From SSF53 sp036170535 (GTDB lineage Bacteria; Spirochaetota; Leptospiria; Leptospirales; Leptonemataceae): a stretch of DNA of 64,000 bases. Shown piece by piece: positions 1-9,612 of the stretch. The stretch is taken from contig JAVHPJ010000183.1 of the NCBI GenBank assembly GCA_036170535.1, forward strand, positions 32,102 to 96,101. The letters run 5' to 3'. A program made the translations under genes and the position numbers. A model generated the notes under the pieces. That model saw only the letters and a list, made by a program, of their open reading frames with translations, was not told the DNA's origin and did not search any database. The number at the start of each line of letters is the position of its first letter. Position 1 is the stretch's first letter.

Positions 1-2
1 CC

Positions 3-1433
3 ATGATCGTCGAGGACCGCTTCGGATACTACCTGGCCGCGGCGCTCGCCTTTATCTGGAACTTCTGGGAGTATGCGACCTTCAACAATCCCAACTATGG
101 CTACATCGCGTTTCCCTTGATCCTGTTCTTCTGCTTTCGCCGGATTGGCCAGCGCGGCGGTTTGTTGACCTCGTTGCTCGCCGGCCTTTTCTACTTTTTC
201 CAGATCAACTTTTACTGGCTCAAAGACGAACCCCAGGCCGGCGCCCTGGCCTTCTGTTTCGCGCTGGCGCCCGCGGGCGTCCTTCTCGCGGCCCTCGCCC
301 GGCTGCGGACGCGGCCTGGCACGGCCCTCGCCGCCAACGCGGCCGGATTCGGCGGCTGGCTTCTGGCGCTTGCGCCCTACTTTTTGCTGGCGTGGCCGGC
401 GCAGTACAAAACCGCTTTTTTCAGCGTCGACCCGAGCGCGCGCGTCTTTCTGGTCGAATACGGCGTTCTCTTTGCGGCTGCGGCGGCGCTGCTCATCTTT
501 TTACACAAACGCGGCGCACGGGTTGAGAGCCTGGCCGGCGCGCTGGCTTTGAGCCTGATCGGCTTCGCCCTGCCCTTTGACCGGCAAGCCGTCTTTCTTA
601 CCGCCCTGCATGCGGCGCTGCTTATGGGCCTCGGCGGTCTGTTGTATTTCAGCCATGCCGATCGAGACGCGCCGCAGACGGATCGGTTCAGCGCCTTTGC
701 GTTAACAACGCTGGCGTTAATTGTAAAGGCGATTGGATTGTTCGGCCTGGCGCTGGCAACGGACGAATACTACGTAGCCTATATTGTTGGTTTTTTGATA
801 TTTGCGACGGTAGTATTTCTGATCAATCAACTGACGGGAACGCTGCTGAATCCCGGGTTGCGCGACGCCGATCCGCAAATCAACGCCCGTTTTCCGATTA
901 TGCCGCTGAACGCTGTCGTCGCGTCGCTGGGCTATTTGTTCGTTTTCGCGGTGTCGTTTCGTTTTGAAGCTCAGGCGTCCATTTTTAAAGCCTCGTCTGA
1001 AATCATCGCCGTGCTGGTCTTCTTTCTGGCGGCGGCTTTTGCGCTGTACGCGATTCTGATCGTGCGCGGCGCCCAGCGGACGCCGATGGCCATGTCGGCC
1101 GTGCTGTTTTTAACCAGCGTATTCGCCCTGTTCATCGCCGGTCCGGACGTTCCCTGGGAAGTCTACGGCGTATTGTTTAATCTGCTGCTGCTCCTGTTTG
1201 TGGGCGTAATGATCTACTACAGCGTGTTTATCAACAGCATCCGCCTGGCGAACGTTGCGATCGTCGCCTTCGGCGTGCATCTGGCGGTGCGCTTCGTAGA
1301 CGTCTTTCTGGATCTGTTCAGCGGTTCCGCCCTGCTGATCGTTTCCGGATTGGTTTTGTTTGCGGGCGGGTTCCTGCTGGAACGAAATCGTCGCCGCCTG
1401 ATTGAACGCATTCGCGAGGAGCAAAACTCATGA
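3..1433 (+). CDS. Polytopic membrane protein, partner of GDYXXLXY protein
   Basis: The frame encodes about 476 residues dominated by hydrophobic stretches, with roughly a dozen predictable membrane segments and short charged loops. No catalytic motif is visible. It ends in ATGA, where its stop overlaps the start of the next gene, so the two are probably translationally coupled. That next gene encodes a GDYXXLXY-domain protein, and in many bacteria this family is paired with DUF2157/DUF4401-type membrane proteins; I infer that this is such a partner. The ATG used lies at the third base of the window, so the true start may be further upstream and the gene may be N-terminally truncated here. The function of the family is not known to me. 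Confidence 0.75.
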   Translation: MIVEDRFGYYLAAALAFIWNFWEYATFNNPNYGYIAFPLILFFCFRRIGQRGGLLTSLLAGLFYFFQINFYWLKDEPQAGALAFCFALAPAGVLLAALARLRTRPGTALAANAAGFGGWLLALAPYFLLAWPAQYKTAFFSVDPSARVFLVEYGVLFAAAAALLIFLHKRGARVESLAGALALSLIGFALPFDRQAVFLTALHAALLMGLGGLLYFSHADRDAPQTDRFSAFALTTLALIVKAIGLFGLALATDEYYVAYIVGFLIFATVVFLINQLTGTLLNPGLRDADPQINARFPIMPLNAVVASLGYLFVFAVSFRFEAQASIFKASSEIIAVLVFFLAAAFALYAILIVRGAQRTPMAMSAVLFLTSVFALFIAGPDVPWEVYGVLFNLLLLLFVGVMIYYSVFINSIRLANVAIVAFGVHLAVRFVDVFLDLFSGSALLIVSGLVLFAGGFLLERNRRRLIERIREEQNS

Positions 1434-2017
1434 TCCCGGATTTCTGGAAGAAGCCGGCCTTTGCCGCCGTCGTGGTTCTGCAACTTGCCGCGCTCGGCTG
1501 GACCATTTACGACCGCACGCGCTTGCTGGAAACCGGCCGGCCGCTGTATTTGCAGTGCGAGCCGATCGACCCGCGCAGCCTGTTGTCCGGCGACTACGTC
1601 ACGCTGAACTATTCCGTGTCCCGTTTAACCGGCGCCCAACTGCTCGCCCTTATGGATGCGCCGGCGCCGCTCACGGTCGAGGAGCGCGTCTACATCGCTT
1701 TTGAAAAAAAGCCGGGCGCCAGGTTTCACACGCCGATCGCCCTGGGACGCAATCTAGAGGAGTTGCGCGGTCGTTCGGAACTAATTCTGCGCGCATGGGT
1801 GGCGAGCGCTTCATTTCAGAATCCCGCCGGCGCAATCGCTCCGGACGATAGTCTGAGTCTGCGCTTTGGCGCGGAGCAGTATTTTACTCCGCAACACGAA
1901 GGCGCCGCGATCGAACGCGAAATGGCGAACGCCTATGTGGAATTGGCCGTGGCCCGCGACGGCGACAGCGCCCTGCGCAAACTGTTCGTAAACGACAAAG
2001 AAGTGCGCTTCTACTGA
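1430..2017 (+). CDS. GDYXXLXY domain protein
   Basis: This is a 195-residue protein with one N-terminal membrane anchor (about residues 10-28) followed by a soluble domain, probably periplasmic. The diagnostic motif GDYVTLNYSVSRL lies near residue 60 and matches the GDYXXLXY family consensus of Gly-Asp-Tyr followed by Leu-x-Tyr. Its start overlaps the stop of the upstream membrane-protein gene by four bases, indicating coupled expression. The 3' end overlaps the convergent exchanger gene by seven bases. The biochemical role of this family is unknown; the pairing with a polytopic protein suggests a shared envelope complex. Confidence 0.85.
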   Translation: MIPDFWKKPAFAAVVVLQLAALGWTIYDRTRLLETGRPLYLQCEPIDPRSLLSGDYVTLNYSVSRLTGAQLLALMDAPAPLTVEERVYIAFEKKPGARFHTPIALGRNLEELRGRSELILRAWVASASFQNPAGAIAPDDSLSLRFGAEQYFTPQHEGAAIEREMANAYVELAVARDGDSALRKLFVNDKEVRFY

Positions 2018-3099
2018 CGTGCGTTGCCGCGCCAGTAGACTATCAAGCCGCCGAGAATGGTCAGGATAGTAAGCGGAATCACGAAAAAACCCATAGTCTG
2101 CGCGTACAAACCAAAACTCGGGCTTTGGCCGCCCTTGAGAACGAGCAGAGTAAGATACGCAGCGTAATAAAAAAGGAACAGCAAGCCTTCCCATCGCCGA
2201 AGATTAAAGCCGTTCAGAAATATCGGCAGGCATAAAAAAGCGACCGCGATCATTACGAGCGAATCGAGACCGCGCGCTTGTTCGGATACGGCGACGCCCC
2301 CGGGCGCGACCAACGCCGAAGCGCCCAGCACCAGCAGGAGGTTAAAAATATTCGAGCCGACCACGTTGCCGACGGCGATGTCGCGCTCTCCGCGCACGGC
2401 CGCTACGACCGAGGTGGCGACTTCCGGCAGCGAGGTGCCAATTGCGACAATGGTCAGACCAATGACCAATTCCGAAACGCCCAGAAAACGCGCGAAGGCG
2501 GTGGCGCCTTCGACGAGCCAGTGCGAACCGAGTGTCAACAGCGCAAGTCCGCCCGCGATCAACGCAACGAGTCGCCAGAATGGCCGCTTTGCGCCCGCGC
2601 TCGATTCAGTCAGTTCTTCGTCGTATTCCGCCTGCACCGCGGGCGTTTCCAAACGACTCGAACGCACGGCAAACACGGTGTACGCCACGGCGCCCGCAAA
2701 CAGTGCGACGCCCTCCCAGCGCGCCAGGCTGCCATCCCGCGCAAACCATGCAAACAGCAGCGATACGCCAATCATGATCGGCACATCGATGCGCACCAGT
2801 TTCTGCGCCACGACCAGGGGCGTAATCGCCGCCGAGAGTCCGAGAATCAGAAGAATATTCGCAATATTCGAGCCGATCACATTACCGACTGCGAGATCCG
2901 GTCGCCCCTGCCAGGCGGAGCTCACGCTCACTGCCAGCTCCGGGCTGCTGGTGCCATAGGCCACGACCGTCAGGCCCACGACCAGCGGCGAAATTCCCAG
3001 GCGCAGCGCCAGCGCGGAGGCCCCGCGTACAAGAAACTCTGCGCCGAAAACTAAGAGGGCGATCCCGGCGAGGAAAAGAAAAAGCGTCAGCAACGTCAT
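2011..3099 (-). CDS. Calcium/sodium exchanger (CaCA family), copy 2
   Basis: This 362-residue integral membrane protein has the two inverted alpha-repeats of the CaCA cation exchangers. The first repeat carries GTSSPELAVS at residues 49-58 and GNVIGSN shortly after; the second carries GTSLPEVATS and GNVVGSN about 150 residues later. The acidic residue of each SPE/LPE motif is the known ion-coordinating Glu in this family. About ten membrane segments are expected, with a hydrophilic central loop rich in Glu near residue 160. It lies 50 bases downstream of a homologous gene on the same strand and is probably cotranscribed with it. It is YrbG-like; the transported cation cannot be decided from sequence. 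Confidence 0.9.
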   Translation of the reverse strand: MTLLTLFLFLAGIALLVFGAEFLVRGASALALRLGISPLVVGLTVVAYGTSSPELAVSVSSAWQGRPDLAVGNVIGSNIANILLILGLSAAITPLVVAQKLVRIDVPIMIGVSLLFAWFARDGSLARWEGVALFAGAVAYTVFAVRSSRLETPAVQAEYDEELTESSAGAKRPFWRLVALIAGGLALLTLGSHWLVEGATAFARFLGVSELVIGLTIVAIGTSLPEVATSVVAAVRGERDIAVGNVVGSNIFNLLLVLGASALVAPGGVAVSEQARGLDSLVMIAVAFLCLPIFLNGFNLRRWEGLLFLFYYAAYLTLLVLKGGQSPSFGLYAQTMGFFVIPLTILTILGGLIVYWRGNARQ

Positions 3100-3149
3100 C
3101 GCGGACGCAGTCTGTTTCTCCCCGCCGGCCTGTCAATACCGCGCCGCGT

Positions 3150-4244
3150 TTACGCCGAACGTCCGCGTCGCAAGCGTTCGCGCACAAAGGCGCCAAGCGT
3201 CGTCAGTATCGTGAGCGGCAGCACGCCATAAAGCATCACATTCTGGAAGAGCGGCAAATCGGGATGATTCTCGCCTTTGAGAATCAAAAAAACCACATAG
3301 ACTATATAATAGAAGAGAAACAGCGCGCCATCCCAGCGATACATCGTGTAGCCGGTGAGAAAAATCGGCAGAGTAAGCACGGCCGTAGCGATCATGATGG
3401 GAATGTCAAATACGAGCGCTTCCGGGTTTATGGCGACGCCCGAAGGCGAAAGCGCAGCCGACAGTCCTAATACGCAGAGAATGTTGAAGATGTTCGAGCC
3501 GATAACGTTGCCTACGGCAATGTCGCGTTCGCCGCGCACCGCGGCCAGAATCGAGGTGGCGACCTCCGGCAGCGAGGTGCCGGCCGCCACAATGGTCACC
3601 GCGATCACGAACTCAGACAGTCCCGCCAGGCGCGCAAACACGATGGCGCCCTCGACCAGCCAGCGCGAACCAAGGCCGAGCGCAAGCAGACCGCCGACGA
3701 TCAGCGCAATTTGCACCGCAATGGCGGCGGCGCCGCGCGGCGCTTCCACGTCGCCAAATTCGCCGGAGTATTCGGCCTGTACGGCTTTTGATTCCTGGCG
3801 ACTCTGGCGAATTGCAAACACAGTATAAGCGACAATTCCCACAAACAAAAGCGCGCCTTCGATACGGCCGATGTTTCCCGTCCAGCCGAGAACCAGCACG
3901 AGAATGGAAGCGCCGATCATAATCGGCACATCGACGCGCACGAGCTTTTGCGCCACGGCCAGCGGCGTAATGACGGCTGAGACTCCCAGGATGAACAACA
4001 GATTAAAGATGTTCGACCCGACGACATTACCGAGCGCAATATCGGCCTGGCCTTTCAGGGCCGCCTGCACGCTGACCGCAAGTTCCGGACTGCTTGTGCC
4101 AAAGGCCACTACTGTAAGACCCACCACCAGCGGCGAAACGCCAAAGGCCAGCGCCAGCTTTGAAGCGCCGCGCACGAGCAGCTCGGCGCCCCCCACCAGC
4201 AGGACCAGGCCCAGAATGAACAATATGACTACCATCGGATCCAT
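3150..4244 (-). CDS. Calcium/sodium exchanger (CaCA family), copy 1
   Basis: This 364-residue protein has the same architecture as the following gene: GTSSPELAVS at residues 49-58, GNVVGSN, a central acidic loop with VQAEYSGEFG, then GTSLPEVATS and GNVIGSN. The positions of the motifs are identical in the two paralogues, which points to tandem duplication followed by divergence. The protein should sit in the inner membrane and exchange Ca2+ or another cation against Na+ or H+. The start codon begins an MDPM N-terminus; no strong ribosome binding site is seen, so the start is less certain than the identity. Confidence 0.9.
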   Translation of the reverse strand: MDPMVVILFILGLVLLVGGAELLVRGASKLALAFGVSPLVVGLTVVAFGTSSPELAVSVQAALKGQADIALGNVVGSNIFNLLFILGVSAVITPLAVAQKLVRVDVPIMIGASILVLVLGWTGNIGRIEGALLFVGIVAYTVFAIRQSRQESKAVQAEYSGEFGDVEAPRGAAAIAVQIALIVGGLLALGLGSRWLVEGAIVFARLAGLSEFVIAVTIVAAGTSLPEVATSILAAVRGERDIAVGNVIGSNIFNILCVLGLSAALSPSGVAINPEALVFDIPIMIATAVLTLPIFLTGYTMYRWDGALFLFYYIVYVVFLILKGENHPDLPLFQNVMLYGVLPLTILTTLGAFVRERLRRGRSA

Positions 4245-4310
4245 TTACTGTTTTCTCGCTTATTCAAAGAAGTTTAATAAGATCGGCGGGTTGCTATCTT
4301 GCGGCGCAAT

Positions 4311-6149
4311 TCAGAACAAGCCATGCAGCGGCCCGCCCGGCGCGGCCAATTGATCGACGCGGCGCGTAACTGCGGGATCCTCCACGAGCGGCGGGGCATG
4401 AAAGGGCTTACGCCGCGCATCAATGAGTAAAGGACCGGTGCAACCCCAGTGTTTATGATCGATAAATTCGCCCGCGCCATAGACGTCGTGGGACGGGTTC
4501 GAACGGGTAAACGTAGTCCACAAGAAATTATTTAATGTGCGCGCGCTGAACTCGCAGTCGTCGCAGACTACAAACAGCGGCGACTGCTTGAGGCGGGCCG
4601 CCTGTCCGGCCAGCTGAGCCGCCAGCCGCCGCATTTCCGCTTGTGCGGCGGCGGCGCGGACATAGCGCGGACCGCGCACGACAACCACGCCCGGCAGGGC
4701 GAGCCGCGCGTCGCGAAACCCGGACGCCAGGCGCAGGCGCGCCGGCAATTCGCGCGCAAGTTTGCGCAGGGGCGGACCGGCGGCCGCCAGGACCAGTTTG
4801 GAGCCTTCGTTCAAACCGGTTCCGCTGTAGTCGAGCGTGTCGATTGTGGTGCGCGTCTGAAAGTGCAGATCGCGCGTGAAGTCGATGCGCTCCAGCAAAT
4901 GCGCGAGGAACTCGTCGATGTGATGCAGGTCCAGGTCCGGCGCGTCCTCGCCGGCTACAATCATCAGGTACTTCGCAAGACTGGCCTGGTTAAAGCCGAG
5001 CAAGGCGTTGGCGATGGTAAGTATCTCCATGGGTCGTCGCGTCGGATTGTACGGCGTGTAGCGCTCGCTGCCAATTGCGAGCAGCAAGGGGTGCACTCCG
5101 GCCGCGTCGACTGCGTGCCTCGCACGCAACCCGGGAATCGAAACCGGCGCCATCGGACTCGCCAGTTCGTGAATCAGCTGACCGAACACCGTATCTTCCT
5201 GGGGCGGCCGCCCCACGACCGTAAAGGGCCAGATCGCGTCTTTGCGATGGTAGACGGTTTCCACGCGCAGCACGGGAAACTCATGCGCAAGCGAGTAGTA
5301 GCCCAGGTGATCGCCAAAGGGCCCCTCCCGCTTGAGTTCCGACGCCACAGTGCCGGTGATCACAAAATCCGCATCAAGCGAAACCATATGCCCGCTTTGC
5401 GTCCGGTGATACCGAAAGTTGCGGCCGGCCAGCGCGCCGGCGAAGGCCAGCTCGGGCAGTCCCTCCGGCAAGGGCATCACCGCGGCAAACGCGTGCGCCG
5501 GCGGACCGCCCACGAACACGCTCACGCGAAACGGTTCGCCGCGCGCCAGACTCCGTGCATGGTGCACGCCAATGCCGCGATGAATCTGATAGTGCAGCCC
5601 AATTTCCCGATCGGCAACATAGTCGTTGCCGGAGAGCTGAACGCGATACATTCCGAGATTCGACTGCAAGGGTCCGGGCTTATCGGGATTGTCGGAGTAG
5701 ACCTGCGGCAGGGTGACAAAAGCTCCGCCGTCGCGCGGCCAGGACACGATTTGAGGCAAATCGGTAATGCGACATTGACCGTACAGCGCCGGACGCAGGA
5801 GGCCCGGCAGGGGCGGCGCCTTGAGGGCCGCACCAAAAGCGCGCAGCCCGCTTAAGGGCGCTCGCACGGCGCTCGCCGGATCCGCCTTGAGTCCGATCAA
5901 CGACTGTACGGCGCGAAACTCGCGTCGAAAGATAAAGCGCGCGCGTTCGAGCGTTCCGTAGAGATTCGAGACTGCGGGGAAGCGACTGCCCCGCACGCGC
6001 TCAAACAGCAGAGCCGGACCGCCCGCCGCGTAAACGCGGCGTTGAATCTCCGCCATTTCAAGATGCGGATCAATCTCCGCCGTAATCCGATGGAGCCGAC
6101 CGTTGCGTTCCAGATCGCGCACGCAGGCGGCTAAACTTTTGTATCCCAT
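4311..6149 (-). CDS. ubiD: UbiD-family decarboxylase
   Basis: A 612-residue protein of the UbiD family, which uses prenylated FMN to decarboxylate aromatic or unsaturated acids, classically in ubiquinone or menaquinone synthesis. The conserved block REGPFGDHLGYYS, containing the catalytic Glu and Asp of the family, lies near residue 280. Other family hallmarks are the N-terminal block ending in PALLFERV, FVGGPPAHAFAA and the segment around ASPMAPVSIPG. It is about 115 residues longer than E. coli UbiD; the extra C-terminal part is typical of the longer UbiD branch. The substrate cannot be read from sequence, and no UbiX flavin prenyltransferase is in the window. It is divergent from the ABC exporter genes. 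Confidence 0.9.
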   Translation of the reverse strand: MGYKSLAACVRDLERNGRLHRITAEIDPHLEMAEIQRRVYAAGGPALLFERVRGSRFPAVSNLYGTLERARFIFRREFRAVQSLIGLKADPASAVRAPLSGLRAFGAALKAPPLPGLLRPALYGQCRITDLPQIVSWPRDGGAFVTLPQVYSDNPDKPGPLQSNLGMYRVQLSGNDYVADREIGLHYQIHRGIGVHHARSLARGEPFRVSVFVGGPPAHAFAAVMPLPEGLPELAFAGALAGRNFRYHRTQSGHMVSLDADFVITGTVASELKREGPFGDHLGYYSLAHEFPVLRVETVYHRKDAIWPFTVVGRPPQEDTVFGQLIHELASPMAPVSIPGLRARHAVDAAGVHPLLLAIGSERYTPYNPTRRPMEILTIANALLGFNQASLAKYLMIVAGEDAPDLDLHHIDEFLAHLLERIDFTRDLHFQTRTTIDTLDYSGTGLNEGSKLVLAAAGPPLRKLARELPARLRLASGFRDARLALPGVVVVRGPRYVRAAAAQAEMRRLAAQLAGQAARLKQSPLFVVCDDCEFSARTLNNFLWTTFTRSNPSHDVYGAGEFIDHKHWGCTGPLLIDARRKPFHAPPLVEDPAVTRRVDQLAAPGGPLHGLF

Positions 6150-6250
6150 GCCATCCAGAGCGCGAACGCTCGCAGCAAAATAAGCCCGGGCGCCTGGCTC
6201 GTCGCGCGAGAAAAGGCGGCCAGTGCGACTTTTGCCGATTATCTTTCAGG

Positions 6251-7003
6251 ATGATTCGCACGGAAAACCTCGGCCGCGACTACGGCGCCGGCAACGCGCG
6301 CCTGACGGTTCTCAATGACGTCAATATCTCCATCGCCGACCGCGAGTTCGTCGCCATCACCGGCCCCTCGGGCAGCGGCAAATCCACCCTGCTCGGCCTG
6401 CTCGCCGGACTGGATCGGCCCACGCGCGGGCGCATTTACGTCGACGACGCCGAACTCACCGCCCTGGGCGAAGATGAACTGTCGGCGTTTCGCGGCCGGC
6501 GCATGGGCTTTGTGTTTCAGAGCTTTCAATTGATTCAAACGCTCACCGCCCTGGAAAATGTGCGCGCCCCGGCGGAACTGATGAACGATCCGAACGCCGC
6601 CGCGCGTGCCGAAGAGCTGCTGCAACGCGTGGGTTTGCAGGACCGCATGTCGCATTATCCCGCGCAGTTGTCCGGCGGCGAGATGCAGCGCGTCGCCATC
6701 GCGCGCGCCTGCATACGCAATCCGTCGATTCTTTTCGCCGACGAGCCGACCGGGAACCTCGACTCGGCCAACGGCGAGCGCATCATTCAGCTTTTGCTGG
6801 AACTCTCCGGCGCCACCACCCTGGTGCTCGTAACGCACAATCCGGAGCTGGCGGCGCTGGCCGCGCGCGACATTCGCCTGCGCGACGGTCGCATTGATCG
6901 CATTGTGCCCGGTCGGGGTCGGGGTCGCGCGCACACGGCCGCATCGAACGGAAAAAAGACAGCCGCGCGGAAAACGGCCCTCGCGCCCCGCGCCAAACGC
7001 TGA
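6251..7003 (+). CDS. ybbA: ABC transporter ATP-binding protein, YbbA/LolD-like
   Basis: A 250-residue ATPase of the MacB/LolD/YbbA group. Walker A GPSGSGKST is at residues 38-46, the signature LSGGEMQR near residue 140, and Walker B ILFADEP followed by TGNLD near 160, then the H-loop VTHN. The last ~30 residues are basic and Ala-rich and are not part of the fold. The next gene, 20 bases downstream, is the FtsX-type permease, so the two form one exporter. The TesA-like esterase beyond the permease recalls the ybbA-ybbP-tesA neighbourhood of proteobacteria, which supports the YbbA assignment over LolD. Confidence 0.9.
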   Translation: MIRTENLGRDYGAGNARLTVLNDVNISIADREFVAITGPSGSGKSTLLGLLAGLDRPTRGRIYVDDAELTALGEDELSAFRGRRMGFVFQSFQLIQTLTALENVRAPAELMNDPNAAARAEELLQRVGLQDRMSHYPAQLSGGEMQRVAIARACIRNPSILFADEPTGNLDSANGERIIQLLLELSGATTLVLVTHNPELAALAARDIRLRDGRIDRIVPGRGRGRAHTAASNGKKTAARKTALAPRAKR

Positions 7004-7023
7004 TTCAGCAAACGCACGCCGAC

Positions 7024-9600
7024 ATGAACTGGAAAACCGCCCTTCGCTTCGCTCTCGCCGAAACCCGTCGCTCCGGGGGGCGACTGTACTTCTGCATCTT
7101 CGCCGTAGCCCTGGGCGTCGCCGCCGTCACCGCGGTGCGCACGGCCACGCAAAGCCTGGAACGCAGCATCGAACGGCAGTCGCGCCAGTTGATGGGCGCG
7201 GACTTGAAGCTCGAAGCCAACGAACGCCTGGACTCCGGCGCCGGTGCGGAGCTGACGGCCAGTTTGCGCGCCGCCGGCGCGCGCGAAGCCGAGCTGGTGG
7301 AATTTTATTCCATGCTTTTGACCCAATCTTCGGACGGCGCCGCCGGACGCTCGCGCCTCGCGCGAGTGCGCGCCGTAGGCGCCGCTTTCCCGTTTTATGG
7401 AGCGATCGAAACGGTTCCGCCTGGCGTCTGGAGTCGGCTCGCGCAAGGCGAAGCGGCGCTTATCGCCGATCCGGCGCTCGCCGTACAACTGCAGCTGAGT
7501 CCCGGACAGCGCGTGCGCCTGGGCGAACGCGAGTTCATCTACCGCGGATCGTTTGTAAAAAAACCCGGCGCGCCGGCTTCCGGGTTCGGGTACGCGCCCG
7601 CCGTGTACATTGCACGCAGCCAATTGGAAGCCACCGGACTGGTGCAGACCGGCAGTCGCATTCGCTGGAGTCGTCTCTTCCAGACGCCGCCGGATTTCGA
7701 CGTCGCCGCCTGGAAAGAAGCGAACTGGAACCGCGCCTCCAACGCCTATATTCAAATCGAATCCTACCGCGAGGCGGCCGCCGGCCTGCAGCGCTTTCTG
7801 AATCGGCTCGCCGGCTTTCTTTCGATCACAGGACTTATCACGCTGCTTTTGGGCGGACTCGGCATTGGCGCGGCCCTGACAGTGTTTATCAAAGAACGCC
7901 TGGACCATGCCGCAATTTACCGCAGCCTGGGCGCAAGCGCAGGCGACGTATTTCGCATCTACTTTTTACTGGCAATGCTCCTGGGCGGCGCGGGCAGCCT
8001 GCTCGGTCTTTTGCCGGGCGCGTTGTTTTCTTATGCGCTCAAGGCCGTCGCCGACACGGATCTGGTGCAAAACCTGCTGCCGATTGAGCTGACGATTGAG
8101 TTTTCGTGGCGGGCGTGCTTTGAAGGCGGGGCGGCCGGACTCGTCGCAACATTGCTATTTACCCTGCTCCCGGTATATCGCATTCGCCGCGCCTCGCCGT
8201 TGCGCGTGCTGCGCAAGTCCGACGAGGACGCGCCGCTTAACTTTCGCGATTACGCTTTTTACACGGCCGTGGGGCTGGCCACGGTTGCGTTTGTGCTCTT
8301 AATCACCAGTGCGCAAACCGGCAGCTTTGTCGCCGCTTTCTGGTTCACGCTGGCTATCGCCGGCGCGGCGGCGGCCCTCGGCGGCCTGGCGATCGGCATT
8401 ATGCGCGGAGTACGCTTCATCCTGCCGAGGATCGGCAACTATCATTTGCGGCAGGGCGCGGCGAATCTGTATCGTCCGGGCAACCAAACCCTCTCGGCCG
8501 TTTCGGCCGTCGGACTGGGCGTGTTGCTTTTGGGCGCAGTTTTTATTCTGGAAGCGTCGCTGCAGGGCGAAATTGCCATTAACCAGCGCAGCGATACGGC
8601 GAACGTATTCATTCTGGATATTCAGCCGGAGCAGAAAGCCGAGCTGGAGACCCTGCTTGGCGCCGACGCGGGGCTGGGCGATATCGAGTTCGCGCCCATT
8701 GTGACGGCGCGGCTCAAGGCGATTAACGGCGCGGCTATCGAACCCGCCAATATCGAACGCGACGCCGTGCAACGAACGTGGCAGGACAATGCGCGCACGC
8801 GCGAATATATGTTATCGTATCGCGCTCACACGGTGCCCTGGGAACGCGTAACCGCCGGCCGCTTCTGGAATGGGACGCCGGCCGCGCAGGAAGTTTCCGT
8901 TACGGAGGATTGGGCCGAGACCTTAAACGTCGACCTTACAGACCAGGTGACCTTTGACATCCAGGGCCTCCCGCTTACGGCAAAAATCACCAGTCTGCGC
9001 GAAGCGGATTGGTCCAGCATGCGTCCTAACACCATGGTCCTGTTTTCGCCGGGCTTGATCGAAGCGGCGCCGCACACGTTTGTCGCCAGCCTGCGCGTCA
9101 AACAGCCCGAGCGCATTCCGCTATTACAGGACAGAATCGCGGCGCGTTTCTCTAACGTCAGCATTATCGATCTTACGGAAGCTGTGGGGCAGCTCGGCGC
9201 GATACTCGGCAGTGTTTCGGCGGTGATTCGCTTTCTGGCCGCGCTCACCATCATCAACGGCATCGTTATTCTGGCGGGCGCAATTTCAGCCGGACGTTTT
9301 GCGCGTCTGCGCGAGGCGATGCTGTTAAAGGTGCTGGGCGCTTCCCGCGCGGATCTCAATCGCATCCTGCTCGCCGAATACGGCCTGCTCGCAATATTCG
9401 GCGTGGCCGCGGGTCTGGCGCTCGCCCTGCTGGCCACGCAGCCGCTGCTGACGTTCGTGTTCCGCACCCCCGCCGCCATCCCCGCGCTCGCAATCGGGCT
9501 GACGGCCGCCGGCGTCGTGATCCTGAATACGGCGATCGGCTTTTTTATCAGTCGCGACGTGGCGCGCGCGCGACCGCTGAGCGTGCTGCGCGAGGAGTAG
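7024..9600 (+). CDS. ybbP: ABC transporter permease with two FtsX domains, YbbP-like
   Basis: An 858-residue inner-membrane permease. It has an N-terminal membrane segment (about residues 25-45), a large periplasmic domain, a three-segment FtsX block around residues 265-395, two more segments and a second periplasmic domain, and a final FtsX block in the last 130 residues. This duplicated layout and length match E. coli YbbP (about 800 residues), not the four-segment LolC/E type. It follows its ATPase by 20 bases. The substrate of YbbAP systems is not established; lipid or lipoprotein-related cargo is suggested by the family. The 3' end faces the convergent esterase gene, 12 bases away. Confidence 0.9.
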   Translation: MNWKTALRFALAETRRSGGRLYFCIFAVALGVAAVTAVRTATQSLERSIERQSRQLMGADLKLEANERLDSGAGAELTASLRAAGAREAELVEFYSMLLTQSSDGAAGRSRLARVRAVGAAFPFYGAIETVPPGVWSRLAQGEAALIADPALAVQLQLSPGQRVRLGEREFIYRGSFVKKPGAPASGFGYAPAVYIARSQLEATGLVQTGSRIRWSRLFQTPPDFDVAAWKEANWNRASNAYIQIESYREAAAGLQRFLNRLAGFLSITGLITLLLGGLGIGAALTVFIKERLDHAAIYRSLGASAGDVFRIYFLLAMLLGGAGSLLGLLPGALFSYALKAVADTDLVQNLLPIELTIEFSWRACFEGGAAGLVATLLFTLLPVYRIRRASPLRVLRKSDEDAPLNFRDYAFYTAVGLATVAFVLLITSAQTGSFVAAFWFTLAIAGAAAALGGLAIGIMRGVRFILPRIGNYHLRQGAANLYRPGNQTLSAVSAVGLGVLLLGAVFILEASLQGEIAINQRSDTANVFILDIQPEQKAELETLLGADAGLGDIEFAPIVTARLKAINGAAIEPANIERDAVQRTWQDNARTREYMLSYRAHTVPWERVTAGRFWNGTPAAQEVSVTEDWAETLNVDLTDQVTFDIQGLPLTAKITSLREADWSSMRPNTMVLFSPGLIEAAPHTFVASLRVKQPERIPLLQDRIAARFSNVSIIDLTEAVGQLGAILGSVSAVIRFLAALTIINGIVILAGAISAGRFARLREAMLLKVLGASRADLNRILLAEYGLLAIFGVAAGLALALLATQPLLTFVFRTPAAIPALAIGLTAAGVVILNTAIGFFISRDVARARPLSVLREE

Positions 9601-9612
9601 TCGACCGGCCGC

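Noticed and set aside
4641..5855. Long open frame antisense to the UbiD gene
   Set aside because: It lies wholly opposite a clear UbiD gene and has an Arg/Gln/Val-rich, low-hydrophobicity translation without motifs; GC-rich DNA produces such antisense frames.
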